This document shows, piece after piece, positions 38,101 through 45,182 of a DNA stretch of 45,182 nucleotides (its first letter is position 1; each line of letters starts with the position of its first letter). The stretch comes from a virus. Location of the stretch: the IMG/VR virus record IMGVR_UViG_3300004448_000031, positions 1-45,182 of that record. The stretch is one strand, 5' to 3'. Below the pieces are notes generated by a model, which ran no database searches, was not told the DNA's origin, and saw only the letters and a program-made list of their open reading frames with translations. Both the position numbers and the translations under genes were made by a program.

Positions 38101-41100
38101 GATACCACTTGCAACTGGCAATCCAGCTGATTTTGGATATACCTCGTTTACTTCTGCAGATAGAACAACTCTACAGATTGATAATTTGACCAATGTATCT
38201 TCAATTAAAGTTACTGCAACTATTTCTAAGAATGTCGTACAGAGAAAAACAAAATCTCCTCAAGAGATGTTTGTCTTAAAAGTCAATAAGACTATTGATA
38301 ATTTAGATAAGCAGAATTACAATCTGACGTATTCCAATCTTTACGGTACTAGAATTCAAGACCAAGAAATTTCTTTAGGTCTTACAGATGCATACAAATT
38401 ACATGCGGTTTATGAATCTTTAGACAACAACGATCCTGTAATTCCTTCAATTACCTTAGTAGAACCCAAATTCTTTAAAACTGGTTCTGTTATTGCGGGT
38501 AAATCTTCTGGTTCTAGAGCTCGTGTAGTTGAATTTGATTCGTCTACATTAAAACTCTCTATCGTTTACATTTCAGGTAAGTTTACCTTAGGAGAAACTG
38601 TTAACGGTGTTGATAGTAATGGAGATGCTGTTGTTGGAATTATTAACGATGCCGATGGTTCTATTATTGAGGGTTCTAAAGAAGTAACAAATAGATATGC
38701 ACTAGCATCATCTCAAACAGGATTTATGTATGATTGCTCTAGACTTACTCGTCTGAGAGGATTTGCAGTTCCTATTAGAAAGTTAAAAATTGTTATTGAT
38801 TATTATAGTCATTCTGCTACAGGAGATTATTTTGGTGGTCAATCTTATCTGAATACAACTTACAAAAATATTCCTTTCTTTGGTTCTAAATTCCTTGCAG
38901 ATTATCTAGATTTCCGTCCTGGAATTAAGAGTTTGTATAATGGTGATGGTACTGTAGCGTCTCCTGCATTTGTAAACTGCTCTACATTTGATTTCAAATC
39001 CAGAGTATTCAATGTTAGTGGCAATCCTACTGGAACCATTTTCGATATTCCTAAATTGGATAGCGATTTCCGTTGCGATTATGATTGGTATCTTTCTAGA
39101 ATTGACAAATTGTTCTTGACTCCTGATGGAGACTTTCAGGTTATTAAGGGTAAGGATGCAGAAGAACCGATTTTCCCTGATGATATTTCTGAAGGTATGC
39201 TTTTAGCAACACTTCAGCATAAACCATATGGATTTGAACCTGATGAAGATGTTCTGATTACTCTTTCAGAGAACAAAAGATTTACCATGAGAGATATTGG
39301 TAAAATTGAATCTCGTTTAAATCAGGTTGAATACTACACCTCTCTTAATATGTTGGAGAGTAATACCTTATCATTAGAACTTACTGACGCAGATGGATTT
39401 AACCGTTTGAAGAATGGATTCTTTGTAGATGATTTTACAGATCATGCTAAATGTGAGCTGTCAGACCCAGATTTTTCTAGTTCTTTAGATTTCCAACAAG
39501 GGTCATGTCATCCTTCTCACTATACTACTAATGTAACGTTAGAAGTTAATGAAGCATTATCTGCAAACTATCAAATAACAGGACCATTAATTACTCTCCC
39601 ATACACAGAACTCAATATTATTGAACAACCATATGCTTCTCGTGTTGAAAATGTTAACCCATTTAATGTCTTTACATATATCGGAAGAATTGATTTAACA
39701 CCTGCTTCAGATGATTGGGTAGATACCACAAGAGTCCCTCGAAGGGTAACTAATCTTGAGGGAGACTTTAATGCAACAGCAGAAAGATTGAATGTAGACC
39801 AAAATGGATTTGCTCCTACTCAATGGGGTGCTTGGAATACTACTTGGAGAACGGTTACTCGCCGTCGTGGACGTGTCTGGCGCTCTCGACAGAGGTCTCG
39901 ATGGGGTAGAGGACTCGCACTTATGCGTAGAAGTAGACTTATTACTACGCGAGGTCAAGTTAGAAGTGGTATTAGAACTCAAGTTATTCCCAGAATTGAT
40001 GAGCGTAGTTTAGGTGATTCTGTCATCGCAAGAACATCAATTCCATGGATTCGTTCTAGAAATGTACGACTAGATGTTGCTAGGATGAAGCCAAGAACCA
40101 AGTTCTATGCTTTCTTTGATGGTAAGAAGATTGATGATTACATTACACCAAAACTTATTGAATTAATTAAAGATCCAGCAGTCGATAATAGAACAAATTC
40201 TACTCCGTTTGTTGTTGGTGAAACTGTAGTTGGTCTTACCAGTGGTGCTAGATTTCTTGTGCAGCCACCAAATGGTTTCTACACATATAGTCCATATGAT
40301 GATACAGAACTTCCGAGTTCATATTCTTCTACAACTGCACTGCTGAATGTTAATGTTCTGACGGCGGCAAAGCAAGCAGCAGGTAAGTCTTACGGTAATT
40401 TTCAAGTAGGTGAAATTATCGAAGGTGAATCTGGAGCAAGAGCAGTCATGGCAAATCGGAGACTAGTATCTGATAGAACAGGTAAATTTAGAGCATCATT
40501 CTTTATTCCTCCAGCAACACCTGAGGTAGTGCCATTCAGTGCAATTCCTGGAGAACCTGCACCTCCTATCAGCGATCCTGCTCCTCGCTGGTCAACTGGT
40601 ACAAGAACACTTCGCCTTACTACTAATGAAACTGACAGTCGCTTAGCTGGTGCTGTTGATTCTGCAGCAGAAGCAGAATATCAAGCAAGTGGTACATTGA
40701 ATACTTTGCAAGAAAATGTTCTTGCAATACGCAATGCAGACGTTGTTCGTGACACAGTAACTCAAAGTAGAACTGTTCGTACTACTCGTACTAGGAATAG
40801 ACAGATTGGTTGGTGGGACCCTCTTGCACAATCATTCTTGATTGAAGAAGAAGGTGGTGTATTTGTATCATCTGTGGAGGTTTACTTCAACACAAAAGAT
40901 ACTAATATTCCAATCTCTATGCAAATTAGAACTATGGAGAATGGGTATCCCACTGCGAATATTCTTCCTTTCTCCGATGTTACTATCACTCCCGAAGATA
41001 TTCAAACTTCTGAAACAGGTGCTATTCCAACTAAATTTGTTTTCCGAGCTCCTGTTTACATTCCTCCATCGATTGAACATTGTTTTGTCTTGTTCTCTGA

Positions 41101-43108
41101 CTCTAACGAGTATAAGGTATGGATTTCAAGGATGGGTGAAGTTGATATTACTGGAGATAGAACTATCTCCGAGCAACCATATGCAGGTGTTTTGTTTAAA
41201 TCACAGAACGCAACGACATGGACTGCTGACCAGTATGAAGACCTTAAATTCAATCTTTATAGAGCAGATTTTGATATATCTTCAACTTCTACAGTAATCT
41301 TCAATAACGCAGAACTTGATATTGGTAATAATGGTAAGTTGAAATTAAGGTCAGAACCTATTCAAACTTTCCAACCATCGTTAAAATTAGTTCTTAATGA
41401 TAACACGTTAAATTATACAATTGGTGCAAGATTGTATCAAAAGACTACCTTGTCTGAAGGTACAATTACTGCAATTACTGATGTAGGAGCAGTAAGAACT
41501 CTTACTATTAATGATGTTAGCGGTGCTTGGCAAGCAGGTTCCGATACGGGCGGTGTGATTACGAATAGGATTGTCTCATCTAAAACCACTGCAACAATGG
41601 TTGTTACTGGAACTACAGGAGACTTCACTGTTGGTGAAACTATCACAGGAAATTCTTCTTCTGCTCCTACTGCAGAAGTTGTAACTTGGACCTCTGGAAC
41701 TAACACTTTGACACTGAGGTATGTTTCTACTGAATTTACTCCTTCAACAGAGACTATCACAGGTGGAACTTCTACTGCCACTGCCACAGTTAATACTGTT
41801 GCTTACAGTGGAGATACAACTACAGGAAGTCCTGCAACTATCACTGATTCGTATGCATCTACTACTCCAACTTATGCTACAAGTGAAAAACTAGTTAGAG
41901 TTCTACATTCAAATCATGGTATGCATGACCTTGATAATAATGTAATTCTTGAGGGGATTAGTTCTGAAGTTAATGATACATTCTTATCTTCTTCTATCTC
42001 AACTAGCGATCTATCGGTACTTGTTAATGACGCACTTGCATTCCATTCAAGAATTAATGGTGCAAATATCGGAGTATCCAATCTAGGTTATATCAAGATT
42101 GAGGATGAGATTATGTCATATTCTGCTATTAGTTCAGACGGTAAGACAATCAGTGTTGCCGAGAGAGGTGTTGCTGGAACTACTGCTGCAGCACATGCAG
42201 ATGAAACTGTAGTTGAATGCTACAACTTAGATGGCATTCCTCTAACTGAAATTAATAAAACTCACTCTAATATCAGTAATCCAACTTTAGATTCTTATGA
42301 TATTACAACTACATCCATTTCAACAACAGGTATTATTAGTGGTGGGAACAAAGGAATTGCAACGCAAAACCTACAGTACGAAATTATCGTACCTTCTCTA
42401 CAAACTATGATTCTACCGAATACTGAAATTAACGCTAGAATTAATACAGTTACGGGCACATCCATCAATGATGGAGTAGCACTTACGCAAAATTCTTTTG
42501 TTAATAATGGATTATTCCAAGATGTAGTTCTTGGAGAAGATAATTACTTTGATGACCCTCAGATGATTTGTTCTAAGGTTAATGAAGATGCAGAACTTTC
42601 TGGTGCTAAGTCTTTTAGAATGGACGTATCATTAACTTCCACTAAAACTAATATCACACCTGTAATTGATACAGATAGAATGTCTGCTACTCTCGTTAGT
42701 AGTAGGATCAATAGTCCTGCTGATGCAAACACTGCTTTGTTATCATCTGGAGATACACATGACGCCGTGTATATTTCCAAGGTAGCAACACTCAGCAACA
42801 CATCATCTTCACTCAAAGTTCTCTTTGCGGGTTTCCGCCCACCTGGAACGACAATTAAAGTTCTATATAGAATACTTCCTACGGGATCTACTGGGGTAAT
42901 TGAAGACGAAGGATACAACTTCTTCTCCACGGCATCTGAAGATGCCACTATTCCTGGAACGGATGAAACTGAAGTCTTCCGAGATTATGAGTATGAAGTT
43001 ACTGGTATAGATTTTACTGAATATCAAATTAAAGTGGTATTCGTATCTGATAATCAGGCATATGCGCCTTACATTAAGGACTTACGTGCAATCGCTCTTG
43101 CTGTATAA
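35108..43108 (+). CDS. DUF4815-type large baseplate/fibre-associated structural protein
   Basis: This is a 2,666-residue protein. The N-terminus (YYDDFDKDKNFYRVLFRPG, then QARELTTMQSVLQRQVE and GQHLFKDGAMVIPG) is the DUF4815 signature found in T4-like cyanophages. Residues about 577-811 are a Gly-Thr-Gly-Tyr beta-repeat insertion. Residues 1581-1623 are extremely Arg-rich. Conserved blocks follow: IPWIRSRNVRLDVARMKPR to FFDG (1645-1673), and DPLAQSFLIEEEGGVF through the ISEQPYAGVLFKSQN and DLKFNLYRADF strands (1904-2056), then a 'DEIMSY ... AERGVAGT' module near 2340. The place after gp8 is where T4 has genes 9 and 10, so a peripheral wedge or fibre-attachment role is plausible, but I cannot equate it with either. 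It starts and ends in TAATG overlaps with its neighbours. Confidence 0.85.
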   Translation: MAQNTNLNVSPYYDDFDKDKNFYRVLFRPGFPIQARELTTMQSVLQRQVESVGQHLFKDGAMVIPGQVGYDLNVDAIMLQESFLGANVEDYRTQLSGKIIEGLTSGIKAKVLYTISETESEKSYITLYVKYIESGGEGNTQTTFTNNEQLVTDKEITFGTSLIEVGSPFAQLLPTSAIQSGSVAYVQEGVYFIRGFFVDVPYQYILLDQYGTTPQYRIGLDILESIVTPEDDSSLNDNAAGTSNYAAPGSHRFKVSTRLSKKLLTDDADKDFIELLRINGSRVENLVDRSAYNELERTMATRTYEESGDYTVNDFQILMRENLDDGFNNGVYEEGAITSGGNTAAENYYSIEIGPGAAYVKGYRIRTLSPTYVDLLKPRVTDSAQNGIIPFELGNFSNIDNLWGFPNFSGSSVSNAYQTVEFRDSPTVTPGVSAGNIIGYGRFNSLEYSSDTDQNFGNANDRYKANLFDVQMITVLQLASDVNISEGSMIRGVTSGATGLVVGAETADDHIQIYQVNGAFQDNEMTTVDGIQLDSILDVYTYQYSDSRQIVSRDESTQAIEFTADLILEDNYAINGATFTYDDVDGDVLTTDTLVGGTGYPDTGTAIVTTSSGTGTGLTLDFTASSGVITSTTINVPGTGYVVDETITITNSRSTGVNTLGAIATAGTGYTATTGLATTSSGSGVGLIVDITSDANGAVQTVAVNSSALSDGSGYANSELITITNVNASGIATIDTISAADASRTEGTYTITASDYTTDASGSGATFTIAVDGAGAATIVITDDGTGFVVDETFTIVDGNLGGGGGASLTFDVAAIHGNGCTIPVSAIHGNGATVDIASVGTHQITGLNSNFGADLRAGDRIYFSETTYVDVDKVDPTSLTTSSDNFIFDYSNQIVNVTPPAVNFPTAGTFTAAIRYRATLFGSEETTDLITQMPKVYIKSISDESMTVRRTFDSQTPAGDSVSITLPENEQFSAISSVNFSFTVLASSNASYPVGSQIPLATGNPADFGYTSFTSADRTTLQIDNLTNVSSIKVTATISKNVVQRKTKSPQEMFVLKVNKTIDNLDKQNYNLTYSNLYGTRIQDQEISLGLTDAYKLHAVYESLDNNDPVIPSITLVEPKFFKTGSVIAGKSSGSRARVVEFDSSTLKLSIVYISGKFTLGETVNGVDSNGDAVVGIINDADGSIIEGSKEVTNRYALASSQTGFMYDCSRLTRLRGFAVPIRKLKIVIDYYSHSATGDYFGGQSYLNTTYKNIPFFGSKFLADYLDFRPGIKSLYNGDGTVASPAFVNCSTFDFKSRVFNVSGNPTGTIFDIPKLDSDFRCDYDWYLSRIDKLFLTPDGDFQVIKGKDAEEPIFPDDISEGMLLATLQHKPYGFEPDEDVLITLSENKRFTMRDIGKIESRLNQVEYYTSLNMLESNTLSLELTDADGFNRLKNGFFVDDFTDHAKCELSDPDFSSSLDFQQGSCHPSHYTTNVTLEVNEALSANYQITGPLITLPYTELNIIEQPYASRVENVNPFNVFTYIGRIDLTPASDDWVDTTRVPRRVTNLEGDFNATAERLNVDQNGFAPTQWGAWNTTWRTVTRRRGRVWRSRQRSRWGRGLALMRRSRLITTRGQVRSGIRTQVIPRIDERSLGDSVIARTSIPWIRSRNVRLDVARMKPRTKFYAFFDGKKIDDYITPKLIELIKDPAVDNRTNSTPFVVGETVVGLTSGARFLVQPPNGFYTYSPYDDTELPSSYSSTTALLNVNVLTAAKQAAGKSYGNFQVGEIIEGESGARAVMANRRLVSDRTGKFRASFFIPPATPEVVPFSAIPGEPAPPISDPAPRWSTGTRTLRLTTNETDSRLAGAVDSAAEAEYQASGTLNTLQENVLAIRNADVVRDTVTQSRTVRTTRTRNRQIGWWDPLAQSFLIEEEGGVFVSSVEVYFNTKDTNIPISMQIRTMENGYPTANILPFSDVTITPEDIQTSETGAIPTKFVFRAPVYIPPSIEHCFVLFSDSNEYKVWISRMGEVDITGDRTISEQPYAGVLFKSQNATTWTADQYEDLKFNLYRADFDISSTSTVIFNNAELDIGNNGKLKLRSEPIQTFQPSLKLVLNDNTLNYTIGARLYQKTTLSEGTITAITDVGAVRTLTINDVSGAWQAGSDTGGVITNRIVSSKTTATMVVTGTTGDFTVGETITGNSSSAPTAEVVTWTSGTNTLTLRYVSTEFTPSTETITGGTSTATATVNTVAYSGDTTTGSPATITDSYASTTPTYATSEKLVRVLHSNHGMHDLDNNVILEGISSEVNDTFLSSSISTSDLSVLVNDALAFHSRINGANIGVSNLGYIKIEDEIMSYSAISSDGKTISVAERGVAGTTAAAHADETVVECYNLDGIPLTEINKTHSNISNPTLDSYDITTTSISTTGIISGGNKGIATQNLQYEIIVPSLQTMILPNTEINARINTVTGTSINDGVALTQNSFVNNGLFQDVVLGEDNYFDDPQMICSKVNEDAELSGAKSFRMDVSLTSTKTNITPVIDTDRMSATLVSSRINSPADANTALLSSGDTHDAVYISKVATLSNTSSSLKVLFAGFRPPGTTIKVLYRILPTGSTGVIEDEGYNFFSTASEDATIPGTDETEVFRDYEYEVTGIDFTEYQIKVVFVSDNQAYAPYIKDLRAIALAV
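36838..37600 (+). repeat. Gly-Thr-Gly-Tyr beta-repeat insertion (DUF4815 protein)
   Basis: Residues about 577-830 hold GTGYPDTG, GTGYVVDE, GTGYTATTG, GSGYANSE and GTGFVVDE repeats with TTSSGSG-type turns, ending in a doubled AIHGNG motif. The spacing and turn sequence differ from the GSGYTSxP repeats of the giant, so this is a related but distinct repeat class. Confidence 0.7.
39848..39976 (+). other. Arg-rich segment (DUF4815 protein)
   Basis: Residues 1581-1623 contain 16 Arg in 43 positions, including TRRRGRVWRSRQRSRWGRG, with almost no acidic residues. Nine of the 16 use CGN codons although AGA prevails elsewhere, so the patch also stands out in base composition. Confidence 0.8.
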
Positions 43109-43338
43109 TGAAACAACCCATTAAAAATGCCAGCGGGTGGATGAGAGATTCCACCTCTGGAAGTTTTGAATTCTCGGATAGTACTGAATATTCGGAATAT
43201 ATGAAAAAATATAATTCCCGAAGACAGCAAGCAGAATCTCATAAGGCTTTACAAGATGACGTTTCTGCGCTAAAATCAGAGATGAGTGAAATCAAAACAC
43301 TTTTACTAACGTTAGTTCAAAAAAATCATGACAATTGA
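43108..43338 (+). CDS. Small coiled-coil protein
   Basis: This 76-residue protein starts in a TAATG overlap with the DUF4815 gene. The N-terminal 30 residues are polar and Gly/Ser-rich (NASGWMRDSTSGSFEFSD). Residues about 38-72 form a heptad-like helix (SHKALQDDVSALKSEMSEIK, then TLLLTLVQ), a probable oligomeric coiled coil. I know no function. Placement suggests an accessory or chaperone for the large structural protein before it or the fibre after it. The last 11 bases overlap the next gene. Confidence 0.75.
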   Translation: MKQPIKNASGWMRDSTSGSFEFSDSTEYSEYMKKYNSRRQQAESHKALQDDVSALKSEMSEIKTLLLTLVQKNHDN

Positions 43339-43555
43339 AAAAGTATCTCAAGAAGAAATGCTGACTCAGTTTACTGAGAGAATGAATAATATTCTTGAAG
43401 AAAATAAGTCTCTGTCTCAAAAAATTAGAGATAATGAAGTTACTGCATTGAAACTTCAAGGTGCTATCGAAACACTTCAATATTATTCAGAAACTCCTCA
43501 GGAGGAAGAAACTATGTCTCATCCTCCCGAAGAAGAAACAACAGAAACCGAATAA
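43328..43555 (+). CDS. Small acidic coiled-coil protein
   Basis: This 75-residue protein overlaps its upstream neighbour by 11 bases. Residues about 8-52 form a continuous helix with heptad spacing (MLTQFTERMNNILEENKSLS, then QKIRDNEVTALKLQGAIETL). The last 20 residues are strongly acidic and probably unstructured (PPEEETTETE). Two consecutive coiled-coil genes of near-equal size suggest partners that could form a hetero-oligomer, perhaps a fibre-assembly chaperone. That is inference from size and position. A strong terminator follows four bases after the stop, so this is the last gene of the gp8 unit. Confidence 0.75.
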   Translation: MTIEKVSQEEMLTQFTERMNNILEENKSLSQKIRDNEVTALKLQGAIETLQYYSETPQEEETMSHPPEEETTETE

Positions 43556-43559
43556 TGAT

Positions 43560-43584
43560 AGGGGGGTTAAATTCCCCCCTTTTT
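43560..43584 (+). terminator. Rho-independent terminator
   Basis: AGGGGGG (43560-43566) pairs with CCCCCCT (43574-43580) across a 7-base loop TTAAATT, followed by a U-run (TTTTT, 43580-43584). It starts four bases after the stop of the acidic coiled-coil gene and ends the gp8-DUF4815 transcription unit. Confidence 0.93.
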
Positions 43585-43589
43585 AATGG

Positions 43590-43597
43590 CATAAATA
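43590..43597 (+). promoter_or_regulatory. Late promoter CATAAATA
   Basis: CATAAATA (NATAAATA class) is five bases after the terminator and 32 bases before the ATG of the fibre gene, which cleanly separates two late units. Confidence 0.75.
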
Positions 43598-43629
43598 ACT
43601 CAGAAGCATAATCTCAGCAATTTTCGGGA

Positions 43630-45182
43630 ATGGCAAATAGAATTCAGTTACGACGTGGCTCAGCTACACAGTGGAGCAATGCGAATCCTACTCTTGCTCA
43701 AGGCGAACTTGGGATTGAACTCGATACGGGTCGAATAAAGATTGGAGATGGTGTTACAGCATGGAACTCTCTTAGGTATGGAAGACCTATTGAATCCGTT
43801 TCATCTACTGCAAATACGTTAGTACAAAGAGATGCTGACGGAAACTTTCAGGCAGGTACTGTTACTGCAACATTGATTGGTAATGCTTCTACTGCATCGA
43901 GATTATCTTCCACTCGTCAAATTCAATTATCACAAGACGTTACTGGTTCTGGTATTTTTGATGGTTCTGCCAACCTTAATATTAATGCTGTTCTTGGTTT
44001 AATCTCAACACTTCCTCATTATGATGGAACAGAGAATTCTTCTGCAACTTATACAAAAGTTACTGTTGATGCTAAAGGTAGAGTAACTAATGCTGAAAAT
44101 CCAACAACAATTCAAGCATATGGATTGGATGGTACTGTTGTCGGAAGTTCTGCACAACCATATGATAATGATTTAACAGCAATCACAAACCTTACTGATG
44201 GTTCTGCTGGTTTTGGTTTAATTGCCAGAACATCGATTGGTAATATTACAGTTCGTGATATCGACTCTTCATCTGGAAGAACAGTCGTTAGTAATGGTGA
44301 CGGCATTAATGGCAATCCTACGATTGACTTAGCAAATACTACGGTTGTTCCAGACCCATCTGCTCATTCTGACGGAGACTATAATACTGAGAGTTTAACT
44401 TCTGTCAATAGCGTTGGAGCAAAAGGAGAACTTCTTGGTACTGAAACTGTAAACGCAGTTAAATTCACAGTAGACAAGTATGGTCGTCTTCAAAGTGCAA
44501 CAAATGTACCTATTGCTACTGCTACTGAGGGTAGTAAGTATGCAGTATATGCAGCAGGTACAACGTATGTTAGATATGATATTATTGAAGATAGTAGTAG
44601 AGTATACCAAGCAATCACAGGAATTGCTGCAGGTGGTGGAGCTCCAACTCATACTGATGCTTCAGATGCTGGTGGGTGGAGATATCTCGGTGCTGCAACA
44701 GTTGAACAGAAAGGACTTGCTTCTTTCGCACAAGAAGATTTCGATGTTGACAGTAACGGGCATGTAACTATTGCTGCTGTTGGTGTTGATAATACACAAT
44801 TACAGAATAATAGAGTCTCTTTTGCTGATGGAAATACAAAAGAAGATTTTGAACTTGATCAAGAACTTACTGCAACCACTGGATACAGAGGATTCAATTA
44901 TCTTAACTATCTTAAAGTTAATGATACGAGCGGTAATCTACTGTTTGGCGCTAATAATACGGGGGACAGCGGAGCTGGCGAACTTGATGTTAACGTACGG
45001 TCGTATTTCTCTGACGCTGATATTACTCTTGACGGCGCTCTTAATCAGACATTGGATAAGACTGGGGATGGTAACCTTACCTTCCAGTTAAGTCAGAATA
45101 CTGCTACAAATAGAAACTTTAATATTCTGACAACTAATGCTGGATCTGGAACCAGCAACATTATTATTACTGCTGAAGATAC
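43630..45182 (+). CDS. Long tail-fibre-like protein, N-terminal part (3' end outside window)
   Basis: The frame runs from ATG 43630 through the right edge (517 codons visible, no stop). The first 50 residues (IQLRRGSATQWSN, then LAQGELGIELDTGRIKIGDG, then WNSLRY) match the N-terminal domain of phage fibres related to the Bordetella phage Mtd head. Classic fibre strands follow: LSQDVTGSGIFDGSANLNI, YTKVTVDAKGRVTNAEN, and a 'DNDLTAITNL' unit, then a block with GLASFAQEDFDVDSNGHVTI and QLQNNRVSFADGN typical of cyanophage fibres. Fibres of this kind are trimers that bind the host surface. Its own late promoter lies 32 bases upstream. No retroelement or variable repeat is visible in the window. 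Confidence 0.85.
   Translation, partial: MANRIQLRRGSATQWSNANPTLAQGELGIELDTGRIKIGDGVTAWNSLRYGRPIESVSSTANTLVQRDADGNFQAGTVTATLIGNASTASRLSSTRQIQLSQDVTGSGIFDGSANLNINAVLGLISTLPHYDGTENSSATYTKVTVDAKGRVTNAENPTTIQAYGLDGTVVGSSAQPYDNDLTAITNLTDGSAGFGLIARTSIGNITVRDIDSSSGRTVVSNGDGINGNPTIDLANTTVVPDPSAHSDGDYNTESLTSVNSVGAKGELLGTETVNAVKFTVDKYGRLQSATNVPIATATEGSKYAVYAAGTTYVRYDIIEDSSRVYQAITGIAAGGGAPTHTDASDAGGWRYLGAATVEQKGLASFAQEDFDVDSNGHVTIAAVGVDNTQLQNNRVSFADGNTKEDFELDQELTATTGYRGFNYLNYLKVNDTSGNLLFGANNTGDSGAGELDVNVRSYFSDADITLDGALNQTLDKTGDGNLTFQLSQNTATNRNFNILTTNAGSGTSNIIITAED

Noticed and set aside
40842-41297. 151-codon + strand frame in another phase inside the DUF4815 gene
   Set aside because: It overlaps the most conserved block of the DUF4815 protein. 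Its Leu-rich sequence is a frame-shifted reading.
43630-45182. A diversity-generating retroelement target, because the fibre start resembles Mtd
   Set aside because: No reverse transcriptase, template repeat or adenine-variable region is present in the window. Only the N-terminal domain is shared.

Overview
The window is a late, virion-structure region of a large contractile-tailed phage, most likely a T4-like cyanophage that infects marine Synechococcus or Prochlorococcus. The evidence is as follows. The DNA is AT-rich. The T4 baseplate genes 25, 6, 7-like and 8 occur in T4 order on one strand. NATAAATA late promoters precede four transcription blocks. The cyanophage-typical YHYH, LamG, DUF4815 and 2-oxoglutarate oxygenase families are present. 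Every gene I accept is on the + strand. I see no tRNA, CRISPR array, insertion sequence or photosynthesis gene.

Layout. Positions 1-729 hold the end of a 2OG-Fe(II) oxygenase and a coupled small gene. Positions 730-1092 are noncoding: they hold a perfect 13-bp inverted repeat whose two arms are cyanobacterial-type DnaA boxes, then an ideal sigma-70 promoter that fires into a cluster of small genes (1093-2115), one of which looks like an AbrB/MazE-type DNA-binding protein. Positions 2099-5334 encode a Cys/Thr-rich probable virion protein, a PAAR spike-tip protein and a tiny basic protein. Positions 5371-35108 encode gp25, gp6, a 6,604-residue gp7-like giant, two proteins of 408 and 1,544 residues, and gp8. 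A 2,666-residue DUF4815-type protein, two small coiled-coil proteins, a strong terminator, a late promoter and the start of a long tail-fibre gene complete the window.

How the parts fit. gp25, gp6, the gp7-like protein and gp8 are baseplate wedge components. PAAR tips the central spike. The DUF4815 protein and the fibre gene at the right edge probably make the peripheral, host-facing parts. The most striking feature is how the large proteins are built. Conserved cores (gp7, YHYH, LamG, a helical repeat, a carbohydrate-binding-like domain) are interrupted by other modules, which are themselves interrupted. The two diagnostic gp7 motifs sit about 2,790 residues apart. The same beta module splits both a LamG domain and a helical repeat. 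Cupredoxin-like domains appear four times in three proteins: two keep a complete His-Cys-His-Met ligand set and two have lost it. Gly-Ser-Gly-Tyr beta repeats recur in nearly every large protein. I read this as a baseplate that has grown a large, modular surface by repeated nesting of domains.

Limits. Family assignments come from recalled motifs, without alignment or search. Domain borders are approximate.
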